A stretch of 5,320 bases of DNA from Bryobacteraceae bacterium (GTDB taxonomy: Bacteria > Acidobacteriota > Terriglobia > Bryobacterales > Bryobacteraceae), in assembly GCA_019686145.1 (NCBI GenBank), contig JADGHK010000215.1, positions 1 through 5,320 on the forward strand, in the 5' to 3' direction. The position numbers were made by a program, and so were the translations under genes. Below are positions 1-5,320 of this stretch, piece by piece. Under the pieces are notes generated by a model that saw only the letters and a program-made list of their open reading frames with translations, had not been told where the DNA came from and ran no database searches. How positions within the stretch are numbered: position 1 is the stretch's first letter; the number at the start of each line of letters is the position of its first letter.

Positions 1-100
1 TCGTGATCGCCGCCGTCAACGTCGTCTTCCCGTGGTCAATGTGACCAATCGTTCCGATATTCACGTGCGGCTTGCTGCGATCAAATTTTTCCTTCGCCAC
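1..100 (-). CDS. tuf: Elongation factor Tu, N-terminal fragment (3' part beyond the left edge)
   Basis: EF-Tu is the cytoplasmic GTPase that delivers aminoacyl-tRNA to the ribosome. Only the first 33 codons are in the window. They read VAKEKFDRSKPHVNIGTIGH followed by IDHGKTTLTAAIT, which is the conserved EF-Tu N-terminus with the G1/P-loop motif GHIDHGKT that binds the GTP phosphates. The start is a GTG at 98-100, chosen because the EF-Tu N-terminus begins exactly there; an ATG ten bases upstream is in another frame and closes after nine codons. A GAGGA Shine-Dalgarno sequence sits nine bases before the GTG. The gene follows tRNA-Tyr and tRNA-Thr, a variant of the classical tRNA-tufB arrangement known from E. 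coli. Identity is close to certain. Whether this is one of two tuf copies cannot be seen. Confidence 0.97.
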   Translation of the reverse strand, partial: MAKEKFDRSKPHVNIGTIGHIDHGKTTLTAAIT

Positions 101-109
101 GGCTGTGCA

Positions 110-114
110 TCCTC
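110..114 (-). promoter_or_regulatory. Ribosome binding site of tuf
   Basis: On the minus strand the sequence GAGGA lies nine bases upstream of the GTG start of tuf. It supports the GTG and not the out-of-frame ATG (108-110), which overlaps the Shine-Dalgarno sequence itself and so could not be served by it. Confidence 0.65.
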
Positions 115-150
115 ACTGACAATCAGACAACCAACTACGAACCCTTCTCT

Positions 151-169
151 CTGTAATGAAATGTTACAG
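151..169 (-). other. Small hairpin in the tRNA-Thr to tuf leader
   Basis: A perfect inverted repeat, CTGTAA and TTACAG separated by seven bases, lies between tRNA-Thr and tuf. The 7-mer TTTCATT also occurs twice here on the minus strand, once just before the first arm and once across the loop. There is no T-tract after the stem, so it is not a standard intrinsic terminator. A part in separating the tRNA from the tuf message or in tuf leader structure is possible but is inference. The stem is short and could be chance. Confidence 0.4.
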
Positions 170-189
170 GAATGAAAGGCAGGATATGC

Positions 190-265
<76 letters not shown>

Positions 266-286
266 TCGGGAAAAATCGAATTCTAC

Positions 287-375
287 TGGTGGACAGGGGA
301 GGATTCGAACCTCCGTAGCTCGCAAGGAGCGGCAGATTTACAGTCTGCTGCCATTAACCACTCGGCCACCTGTCC
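287..375 (-). tRNA. trnY: tRNA-Tyr (anticodon GTA)
   Basis: The minus strand folds as an 89-nt class II tRNA. The acceptor arm GGACAGG pairs with CCTGTCC, followed by discriminator A and an encoded CCA (287-289). The anticodon stem GCAGA/TCTGC encloses the loop CTGTAAA, giving anticodon GTA (plus-strand 339-341) for tyrosine. The long variable arm with a GCTC/GAGC stem is diagnostic of bacterial tRNA-Tyr, and the T arm is GGAGG-TTCGAAT-CCTCC. It is the first visible gene of the tRNA-Tyr, tRNA-Thr, tuf cluster. No tRNA-Gly lies between it and tRNA-Thr, unlike E. coli, where tyrU, glyT and thrT precede tufB. Confidence 0.97.
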
Positions 376-392
376 ATGCCGGCCAGCCGCTT

Positions 393-412
393 CTCCCGAA
401 TGCTTCCGGGAA
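393..412 (-). other. GC-rich hairpin just upstream of tRNA-Tyr
   Basis: On the minus strand TTCCCG and CGGGAG can pair (five Watson-Crick pairs and one G-U pair) around an eight-base loop, 17 nt before the mature 5' end of tRNA-Tyr. No run of T follows, so it does not look like an intrinsic terminator for the DUF1501 gene. It may be part of the tRNA leader or have no function. Confidence 0.25.
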
Positions 413-450
413 GACGCAACACTCGCGCGCCTCCGGCAGGGCCATTTCTC

Positions 451-479
451 AGGCTACCGCATCCGAGCCACAATGTCCA
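451..479 (-). promoter_or_regulatory. Possible sigma70-type promoter for the tRNA-Tyr/tRNA-Thr/tuf cluster
   Basis: The minus strand carries TGGACA (474-479), a 17-bp spacer and TAGCCT (451-456). The -35 box matches TTGACA at five of six positions, but the -10 box matches TATAAT at only three of six. Transcription would start near position 444 and leave a leader of about 70 nt before tRNA-Tyr. A strong promoter is expected here because tRNA and tuf expression should not depend on the upstream DUF1501 unit. This is the best spacing-correct candidate I found by eye in the 376-552 gap, and it is weak. Confidence 0.3.
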
Positions 480-501
480 CTGGAAAGCTGCGGGAATCGG
501 C

Positions 502-515
502 TAAAGCTTGCTTTA
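502..515. other. Short inverted repeat after the DUF1501 gene
   Basis: TAAAGC and GCTTTA are separated by two bases, 38 bp beyond the DUF1501 stop codon. As RNA it would give about five pairs with a four-base loop. It lacks both a GC-rich stem and a T-tract, so it is at most a weak 3' end structure. It may be chance or a protein-binding site. Confidence 0.2.
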
Positions 516-552
516 TCTTACCATACGCAGGCCGCAGTATCACTATCACGAG

Positions 553-1965
553 CTACGCCAGAATCTCCCGAATCACATTCCCATGTACATCTGTTAACCG
601 CATGTCTCGACCATTAAACGGATAGGTCAGCTTCTCGTGGTCGAGGCCCAGCAGGTGGAGGATCGTGGCATGGAGATCGTACACCGATTTCCTGTTCTCC
701 ACCGCCCGGTAGCCGTATTGGTCCGTAGCTCCCACGATGGTTCCGCCCTTTACGCCTCCCCCGGCCAGCCAGAGGCTGAAGCCGGCAGGGTTATGGTCCC
801 GCCCGTCCATACGCTGGGAAATCGGCATCCGGCCGAACTCGCTGTGAAAGATGATCAGCGTGGAATCAAACAGGCCCCGGCTCTTCAGGTCCTTGATCAG
901 TCCTGCAATCGGGCGGTCAATCTCAGAAGCATGGGTTTCATGGTTGGTCTTCAAGTCGAAGTGGGCATCCCAACTTGGCTCGAAGTTCCCTCCCCCGGAA
1001 TAGATTTGCACGAAGCGCACGCCTCGCTCAATCAGCCGCCGCGTCATGAGCGCTTGCCGCCCGAAGTAGTCGGTCGGCGATTCGCCAATGCCGTATAGCC
1101 GCCGCGTCGCTTCGGATTCCTTTGAGAGGTCAATCGCCTCGGTCGCATGGACCTGCATTTTGAAGGCGAGCTCGTAGGAATAAATCCGGGCAGACAGTTC
1201 CGAGTCTGCCGGATTCTTCTCGAGGTGCCTCTGGTTGAGCTCTCCCAGCAAGTCGAGCCACTTGCGCTGTTGCTCCGGCGTCCTCGCCTTCGACGGTTTC
1301 AAATCCACGATCGGATCGCCGGAGGAGCGGAACGGAGTCCCCTGATAAGCCGCAGGCATGTATCCGGAGCCCCAGTTGGGCGCGCCGTTGATCGGGCCGC
1401 CGCGGTAATCGGTAAACACAATGAACCCTGGGAGGTTCTCGTTCTCCGTGCCCAGGCCGTACGTGATCCAACTGCCCATGCTTGGATGCCCGGCAAGAAT
1501 GGTCCCCGTATTCATCTGATAGAGCGCCGGACCGTGGTCGTTGCTGATGCAATACATCGAGCGGATCAGCGCCAGATCGTCGACGTGCTCCGCGACGTGC
1601 GGGAACAGGGACGAAACATCCATGCCGCACTCGCCGTATTTCTTGAACGTCCACGGCGACGGCATGAGGCCACCGGGATGGCCCTGAGAGACCGAAACCT
1701 CGCCAACTCCGGTCATTGCCTCGCCCTGGCGGCGCAACAACTCCGGCTTCGGATCGAAGGTATCGACCTGGCTGAGACCGCCATAACAAAAGATCGAAAT
1801 GACCGATTTGACTTTGGGAGGAAAGTGCGGCTCTTTCCTTTGCAGGGGCGACATCCCGGCTGCCAGGAGTCCCTGCCTGTGCAGAATGTCAGCGAGAGCT
1901 ATGCTCGCGATGCCCCCGCCCAGCTTTCCCAACAACTCGCGGCGTGAATAGATTCCGGGTTTCAT
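553..1965 (-). CDS. DUF1501 family protein with a Tat signal
   Basis: This 470-residue protein belongs to DUF1501 (PF07394), whose fold is related to the alkaline phosphatase/sulfatase superfamily; its substrate is not established. The N-terminus SRRELLGK (residues 7-14) followed by a short hydrophobic stretch (about 15-27) is a twin-arginine export signal, so the protein should be exported folded, probably with bound metal. Family hallmarks are DTFDPKP (68-74), WDAHFD (332-337), HSEFGRMP (374-381), GRDHNP (388-393), AGGGVKGG (401-408) and a C-terminal DLHATILHLLGLDHEKL block (430-446) ending in FNGRDMRLTDV. The length is normal and the frame intact. The Asp and His residues of the WDAHFD and GRDHN motifs are plausible metal ligands (inference). 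The start ATG overlaps the stop codon of the PSD1 gene, and no clear Shine-Dalgarno sequence precedes it, which suggests coupled translation. Stop TAG is at 553-555. Annotation as a plain sulfatase would be an over-call. Confidence 0.93.
   Translation of the reverse strand: MKPGIYSRRELLGKLGGGIASIALADILHRQGLLAAGMSPLQRKEPHFPPKVKSVISIFCYGGLSQVDTFDPKPELLRRQGEAMTGVGEVSVSQGHPGGLMPSPWTFKKYGECGMDVSSLFPHVAEHVDDLALIRSMYCISNDHGPALYQMNTGTILAGHPSMGSWITYGLGTENENLPGFIVFTDYRGGPINGAPNWGSGYMPAAYQGTPFRSSGDPIVDLKPSKARTPEQQRKWLDLLGELNQRHLEKNPADSELSARIYSYELAFKMQVHATEAIDLSKESEATRRLYGIGESPTDYFGRQALMTRRLIERGVRFVQIYSGGGNFEPSWDAHFDLKTNHETHASEIDRPIAGLIKDLKSRGLFDSTLIIFHSEFGRMPISQRMDGRDHNPAGFSLWLAGGGVKGGTIVGATDQYGYRAVENRKSVYDLHATILHLLGLDHEKLTYPFNGRDMRLTDVHGNVIREILA
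1962..1965 (-). promoter_or_regulatory. ATGA stop/start overlap coupling PSD1 and DUF1501 translation
   Basis: The minus-strand bases ATGA contain the ATG of the DUF1501 gene and the TGA of the PSD1 gene. The 20 bases upstream show no good Shine-Dalgarno sequence, so ribosomes ending PSD1 probably restart on DUF1501. This would tie the amounts of the two proteins to each other. Confidence 0.75.
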
Positions 1966-4487
1966 TGGCGGTACACAAACTCATTCAGGTTAAAAAGCAG
2001 TTGGCAGAAATCAACGAGCCGATCGAAGTCGCCGTTGATGTAGGAAACCGCTCGGGACCGCTCAAACTCGTCCGGCGGACGGCTCAACGCCAAACGATAC
2101 GCGTGCTCCACTTGCTTGCCGACGTCCTCACCCGCCTCGCGAAGCACACGCTCTGCGAACTTCTTCGACTGGAGAAGGACGAACGCATTGTTCATGAGCA
2201 GCAGAGCCTGCGGCGCAATGGTCGACCGGTTCCGGCGATCGCAGGACGTGATCAGATCCGGCTGGTCGAACGCCTCAAACAACGGGTAGCGGATACTCCG
2301 TTTGGAGAAGACGTAGAGGCTGCGCCGCCAGGTAGAAGGGTCGTCATCCGGCTTGCCCGGCCATGTTCGCCTCGTGCTTGATTGGAAGAGATCCGGGTTG
2401 ATGTAGGGGAACACGGCAGGTCCCCCGAGAGTGCGGTCCAGCGTGCCCGCGACAGCCAGAATCTGATCCCGGATAATTTCGGCCTGAAGGCGCTGCCTTG
2501 GCATCCTCCAGAAGTACCTGTTCTCGGGGTCGATCTTCAGGTTGGCCTCGATATCGTCGCTGCTCATCTGATATGCCTCCGACGACATCATCAACCGGTG
2601 CATGGATTTGATGCTCCAGCCGCTGCGGATGAATTCCGTGGCCAGCCAGTCGAGCAACTCGGGATGCGTGGGACGCTGCCCGGTCTTGCCGAAATTGCTC
2701 GGCGTACGGACGATACCTTCGCCGAAATGGTGCTGCCAGATGCGATTCACCATTACGCGCGCTGTCAGGGGATTTTCGGCCGAAGCAACCCAGTGGGCAA
2801 AGCCGCGCCGGCGCCAGCTCGACTTAGCTTCCGGCGGGGGAGCAGGAAACTCGTACTCGCCTTGCCAGGCAACGGAAATGACGCCGGGCTTCATCAACGA
2901 CCCTTTGGCGTCCGGGCTTCCGCGGTGCAGGAAGTACGATGGAAGCGGTTCCCGGCCGTCTTCGCCAATCACCATCGCCGTCGGATACTTCTTCGGTTTT
3001 TGTTTCTCGAGCTCCGCGATTCGATCCGCGATTTCCTGCCGGCGCGCCCGGTCTGCCTCCGTCATCACCGCGAGAATTTCCTTCTCGCTGATGCTCAGCG
3101 TTTTTTCGATCTGCCTGGCATTCAGCCGCTGCCCTTCCGTGCGTTTCTCCGGCGGTGTGCGCCAGGCAATCTGGAGATACTCGGGGAGCTTGCTAACCTT
3201 CTCCTCGAAAAGCCTCTTCCGGTAGGGCTCATCGATCTCGCTTTTGGCTTTGTTTAATGGCGCCTGAAGGTCCTCAATTCTCTTCAGCTCCGCCTTGTAG
3301 GCCGCAACGACCTCGGGCTTTACCAGCGGATGTTCGGCAGGCTTTGTAGAAAAGAAGACGGCCTGCATCCGATAGTAATCCTTCTGCGGTATCGGATCGA
3401 ATTTATGATTGTGGCAACGAGCGCAGCCGACAGTGAGCCCCAGGAATGTCAGCGAGGTCGTCGTGACGAGGTCATCGAGCTCGTCCATCCGCGTCCGCTC
3501 TGTCTTAATGTTGTTTTCCGGGCCGAGGCGCAAAAATCCGGTAGCGATCATCGCCTCGTCGGATTCAGGCCACAGCTCGTCGCCCGCAATCTGCTCCTGA
3601 ATAAACCGGTCGTAAGGCTTGTCGTCGTTGAAGGACTTCACGACATAGTCGCGGTAGCGCCACGCGTCCGGCCAATCCAGATCGTTCTCGAATCCGCCGG
3701 AATCGGCGTAGCGGACGAGATCGAGCCAGTGCCGTCCCCATCGTTCGCCGTAATGCGGTGAGGCAAGCAGCCGCTCGATCAGCCGCGGCCAAGCGTCAGG
3801 CTTCGAGTCCTTCACAAACGCTTCTACTTCCTCCGGAGTTGGCGGAAGACCCAGCAAATCAAGATACGCCCTGCGAATGAGCGTCCGGCGGTCCGCCTTT
3901 CGCGCTGGAGTCAGACCTTTTGCCTTATATGTCTGAGCCAGGAAGGCGTCGATCGGATTCGTGAACCGCGCCGATTGACCTGCCTTCGGAACAGGGTGCC
4001 GAACCGGCGGGACAAAGGCCCAGAACTTCCGCTCCTCGTCGGTAATCGGTCTCTCTTCAAGCTTCGCCAGAGCCTCAGAATTTGAAGACTTGGAGGCTTC
4101 CGCTTGTTCCGTCTGGACGCCTTCGAGCGGCGCGCCCGCAACGATCCACCGGCGAAGGATTTCGATGTCCGCATCCGGGAGCTTTTGTCCTGGAGGCATC
4201 GCCGGCTTTTGTGCATGCGTGACGAATTGATAAAGGAGGCTCAGCCGGGGGTTCGTGGGCTCGACTGCGGGGCCGCGCTCTCCGCCAGCCAGAATCGATT
4301 CCCGCGTTCGGAGATCCAGCTTCGACATCTTCACACCCTCGCCGTGGCAAGCGAAACAGTTCTTCTTGAGGATGCGATAAGCCTCCTGCGAGAGCGAATC
4401 AGCAGCGAGCGCCGGAATTGATACGGCAAGGCAAACGAGCGCAGCCGTACTTGAGGTTCTGCCGGCACGTACCAAGTGAGCACTCAT
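1962..4487 (-). CDS. PSD1-type cytochrome-like protein (PSCyt1, DUF1549, DUF1553), Sec-exported
   Basis: This 841-residue protein has the full three-part architecture common in Planctomycetota, Verrucomicrobiota and Acidobacteriota. Residues 1-29 form a Sec signal peptide with an ALAA cleavage region. A PSCyt1 cytochrome-like domain (PF07635, about 33-120) carries CFACHGEG (CXXCH at 44-48) and MPPG with Met97 as a possible distal haem ligand. DUF1549/PSCyt2 (PF07583, about 176-385) has HYGERWGRHWLDLVRYADS (245-263) and a second CXXCH in GCARCHNHKFDPI (354-366). A charged, probably helical and partly coiled-coil linker (about 395-500) leads to DUF1553/PSD1 (PF07587, about 560-820) with TARVMVNRIWQHHFGEGIV (575-593) and STIAPQALLLMNN (755-767). 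If both CXXCH sites bind haem it is a dihaem cytochrome, but haem binding in this family is largely inferred. A GGAG sequence ten bases before the ATG and the signal peptide directly after it support the start. The role is unknown; acting as redox partner of DUF1501 is a reasonable guess. Confidence 0.93.
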   Translation of the reverse strand: MSAHLVRAGRTSSTAALVCLAVSIPALAADSLSQEAYRILKKNCFACHGEGVKMSKLDLRTRESILAGGERGPAVEPTNPRLSLLYQFVTHAQKPAMPPGQKLPDADIEILRRWIVAGAPLEGVQTEQAEASKSSNSEALAKLEERPITDEERKFWAFVPPVRHPVPKAGQSARFTNPIDAFLAQTYKAKGLTPARKADRRTLIRRAYLDLLGLPPTPEEVEAFVKDSKPDAWPRLIERLLASPHYGERWGRHWLDLVRYADSGGFENDLDWPDAWRYRDYVVKSFNDDKPYDRFIQEQIAGDELWPESDEAMIATGFLRLGPENNIKTERTRMDELDDLVTTTSLTFLGLTVGCARCHNHKFDPIPQKDYYRMQAVFFSTKPAEHPLVKPEVVAAYKAELKRIEDLQAPLNKAKSEIDEPYRKRLFEEKVSKLPEYLQIAWRTPPEKRTEGQRLNARQIEKTLSISEKEILAVMTEADRARRQEIADRIAELEKQKPKKYPTAMVIGEDGREPLPSYFLHRGSPDAKGSLMKPGVISVAWQGEYEFPAPPPEAKSSWRRRGFAHWVASAENPLTARVMVNRIWQHHFGEGIVRTPSNFGKTGQRPTHPELLDWLATEFIRSGWSIKSMHRLMMSSEAYQMSSDDIEANLKIDPENRYFWRMPRQRLQAEIIRDQILAVAGTLDRTLGGPAVFPYINPDLFQSSTRRTWPGKPDDDPSTWRRSLYVFSKRSIRYPLFEAFDQPDLITSCDRRNRSTIAPQALLLMNNAFVLLQSKKFAERVLREAGEDVGKQVEHAYRLALSRPPDEFERSRAVSYINGDFDRLVDFCQLLFNLNEFVYRQ

Positions 4488-4497
4488 GACGCGGATA

Positions 4498-4501
4498 CTC
4501 C
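4498..4501 (-). promoter_or_regulatory. Ribosome binding site of the PSD1 gene
   Basis: GGAG on the minus strand lies ten bases before the ATG at 4485-4487, slightly far but acceptable. It falls inside the short (about 27 nt) leader predicted from the promoter just upstream, so promoter, ribosome binding site and start codon are mutually consistent. Confidence 0.55.
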
Positions 4502-4518
4502 GGAAACAGAAGCTCTAT

Positions 4519-4530
4519 CAGATATATCTG
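4519..4530. repeat. Perfect 12-bp palindrome over the -10 box of the PSD1 promoter
   Basis: CAGATATATCTG is its own reverse complement. It lies in the 58-bp gap between the oxidoreductase and PSD1 genes and contains the predicted -10 box completely. A dimeric repressor bound here would block RNA polymerase, so it is a candidate operator. A 12-bp palindrome in an AT-rich patch can also occur by chance, and no second copy was noticed in the window. Confidence 0.4.
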
Positions 4531-4549
4531 GCGTTCGGACCGGTGTCAA
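4521..4549 (-). promoter_or_regulatory. Predicted sigma70-type promoter of the PSD1-DUF1501 unit
   Basis: The minus strand has a perfect TTGACA (4544-4549), a 17-bp spacer and TATATC (4521-4526), which matches TATAAT at four of six positions. Transcription would start near 4514, about 27 nt before the PSD1 ATG. The -35 box overlaps the TGA stop codon of the oxidoreductase gene, so this promoter would let the two downstream genes be expressed apart from the oxidoreductase. It is the best promoter match noticed in the window. Confidence 0.6.
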
Positions 4550-5320
4550 ACGGCTGCGACGTCCCTCAGCGAGTCCTTCGGCTGCTCCCATCGCCCGCTG
4601 TCTGCGGAGCGAAACAAAGCTTCAATCACCGACATGTTTCGAATCGCGTCTTCAAGCGGAGTGGGCACCTCGGTGTCGTCGAGGATCGCGCGGGAGAAAA
4701 GGTCTCCCTGGATCGTGTATTGGTTCGCCACCGGGAGTTCCTCAACGGTAATGCCCTCGCCTGTCACGCTCGAACCATCATCGATAAAGATGCGATTCGG
4801 TCGATCCGGCGGCGCATTAAAAGGGATTTCGACTTCAATGCGGCCGCGGGTGCCAAGCAACTGCATCCGCTGATAAGGAACCAGTTGCGTGCTGCACTGA
4901 AAGATCGTTTGCCCGCTTGGAAACTCGAGCAGGGCCGACGTCAGGCGGTCGATCTTCATATCAGGATCGCGTTCAAGGAGCGCCATCACCCTCTCGGGCT
5001 CCTCCCCGTAGAGCATTCGGGACAGAGTGATGGGATAGCATCCAATATCCATCAACGCTCCGCCGCCCCATTCTGGAACGTTGCGAATATTCCGCGGGTC
5101 GTTGTTGAAATAACTGAAGAAGCCGGCAACCACCCGCAATGCGCCAATCCTGCCCGATTTCACCAGGTCGCGAGCCCGAATCCACTGCGGATTGGAGCGT
5201 GCCATGAACGCTTCTCCAATTTTCACGCCGGTCCGGTCGCGCACCTCCAGGAGTTTTCTCGCCTCCGCTACGTTCAACGAAATGGGCTTCTCACAGAGGA
5301 CGTGCTTCCCCGCCTCCGCG
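4546..5320 (-). CDS. Gfo/Idh/MocA family NAD(P)-dependent oxidoreductase (5' end beyond the right edge)
   Basis: The frame stays open to the window edge, so the gene starts outside it; a TTG at 5275-5277 is internal and not the start. The 257 visible residues begin with AEAGKHVLCEKPISLN, the end of the Rossmann NAD(P)-binding domain (PF01408), with the family's EKP motif and its catalytic lysine. They continue with EAFMARSNPQW (visible 36-46) and GGGALMDIGCYPI (85-97), the substrate-domain motif. Here a Tyr follows Asp-Ile-Gly-Cys, as in the dihydrodiol/xylose dehydrogenase-like branch, where other branches have His. Family members are usually about 330-370 residues, so roughly 80-110 are missing. 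It probably oxidises or reduces a sugar or related polyol; the exact substrate cannot be read. No signal peptide can be judged. It ends with TGA at 4546-4548, 58 bp before PSD1, in the same direction. Confidence 0.93.
   Translation of the reverse strand, partial: AEAGKHVLCEKPISLNVAEARKLLEVRDRTGVKIGEAFMARSNPQWIRARDLVKSGRIGALRVVAGFFSYFNNDPRNIRNVPEWGGGALMDIGCYPITLSRMLYGEEPERVMALLERDPDMKIDRLTSALLEFPSGQTIFQCSTQLVPYQRMQLLGTRGRIEVEIPFNAPPDRPNRIFIDDGSSVTGEGITVEELPVANQYTIQGDLFSRAILDDTEVPTPLEDAIRNMSVIEALFRSADSGRWEQPKDSLRDVAAV

Noticed and set aside
81..110. Nine-codon ATG-initiated mini-frame overlapping the tuf start
   Set aside because: Its ATG overlaps the Shine-Dalgarno sequence that serves the tuf GTG, so it lacks a binding site of its own. 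A regulatory overlap is conceivable, but nothing in the sequence supports it.
502..515. Inverted repeat considered as the intrinsic terminator of the DUF1501 gene
   Set aside because: The stem is short and AT-rich and no T-tract follows in the direction of transcription.
1130..1789. Minus-strand open frame of 219 codons within the DUF1501 gene
   Set aside because: It is an alternative frame of the same strand with an Arg-, Gly- and Pro-rich composition and no family resemblance; the overlapping DUF1501 frame carries all the conserved motifs.
1147..1947. Long plus-strand open frame (266 codons) opposite the DUF1501 gene
   Set aside because: The translation is rich in Arg with no recognisable motif, and the minus strand encodes the complete DUF1501 protein across the same bases. 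It is a shadow frame.
2382..3257. Long plus-strand open frame (291 codons) opposite the PSD1 gene
   Set aside because: It is antisense to a clearly recognisable protein with intact domain motifs. Its translation shows no known domain, signal or regular secondary-structure pattern, and long antisense frames are expected in GC-rich coding DNA.
5275..5277. TTG considered as the start of the oxidoreductase gene
   Set aside because: The upstream in-frame codons to the window edge encode AGKHVLCEKPIS, a core motif of the family, so the TTG is an internal leucine codon and the true start lies beyond the window.

Overview
All supported genes in this window lie on the minus strand. In transcription order (right to left) they are: a Gfo/Idh/MocA-type oxidoreductase (5' end cut by the window edge), a Sec-exported cytochrome-like protein of the PSCyt1-DUF1549-DUF1553 ('PSD1') type, a Tat-exported DUF1501 protein, tRNA-Tyr(GTA), tRNA-Thr(GGT), and the first 33 codons of tuf (EF-Tu, cut by the left edge). 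The window is densely coding and moderately to highly GC-rich. The long plus-strand frames opposite the two large genes have no recognisable protein character and are treated as shadows.

The organism is a bacterium. Paired PSD1 and DUF1501 genes, usually in several copies per genome, are typical of Planctomycetota, Verrucomicrobiota and Acidobacteriota. The tRNA-Tyr/tRNA-Thr/tuf cluster, a recognisable sigma70-type promoter and tRNA genes with encoded CCA fit an Acidobacteriota-like genome (for example the Solibacter/Bryobacter group) best. That assignment is inference and cannot be settled from this window.

Layout. 1-375 is a housekeeping translation cluster: tRNA-Tyr, a 21-nt gap, tRNA-Thr, and an 89-nt leader with a small hairpin before tuf, which starts with GTG. 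376-552 is a 177-bp gap with a weak promoter candidate and two small inverted repeats; no convincing intrinsic terminator is visible. 553-4487 holds the DUF1501/PSD1 pair, joined by an ATGA stop/start overlap. 4488-4545 is a 58-bp gap. A good promoter (TTGACA, 17 bp, TATATC) runs from the stop codon of the oxidoreductase gene into this gap, and its -10 box lies inside a perfect 12-bp palindrome. 4546-5320 is the oxidoreductase.

How the genes may work together (inference): the PSD1 protein carries two CXXCH sites and should be matured outside the cytoplasm, while its partner DUF1501, an alkaline-phosphatase-superfamily-like protein, would be exported folded through Tat. The two probably act together in the periplasm or at the cell surface, while the oxidoreductase would use NAD(P) on a sugar-like substrate in the cytoplasm or, if it has an export signal beyond the window, outside it. 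The biochemical activity of the PSD1/DUF1501 pair is not established, so this unit is the least understood part of the window. I see no CRISPR array, mobile element or unmistakably new system.
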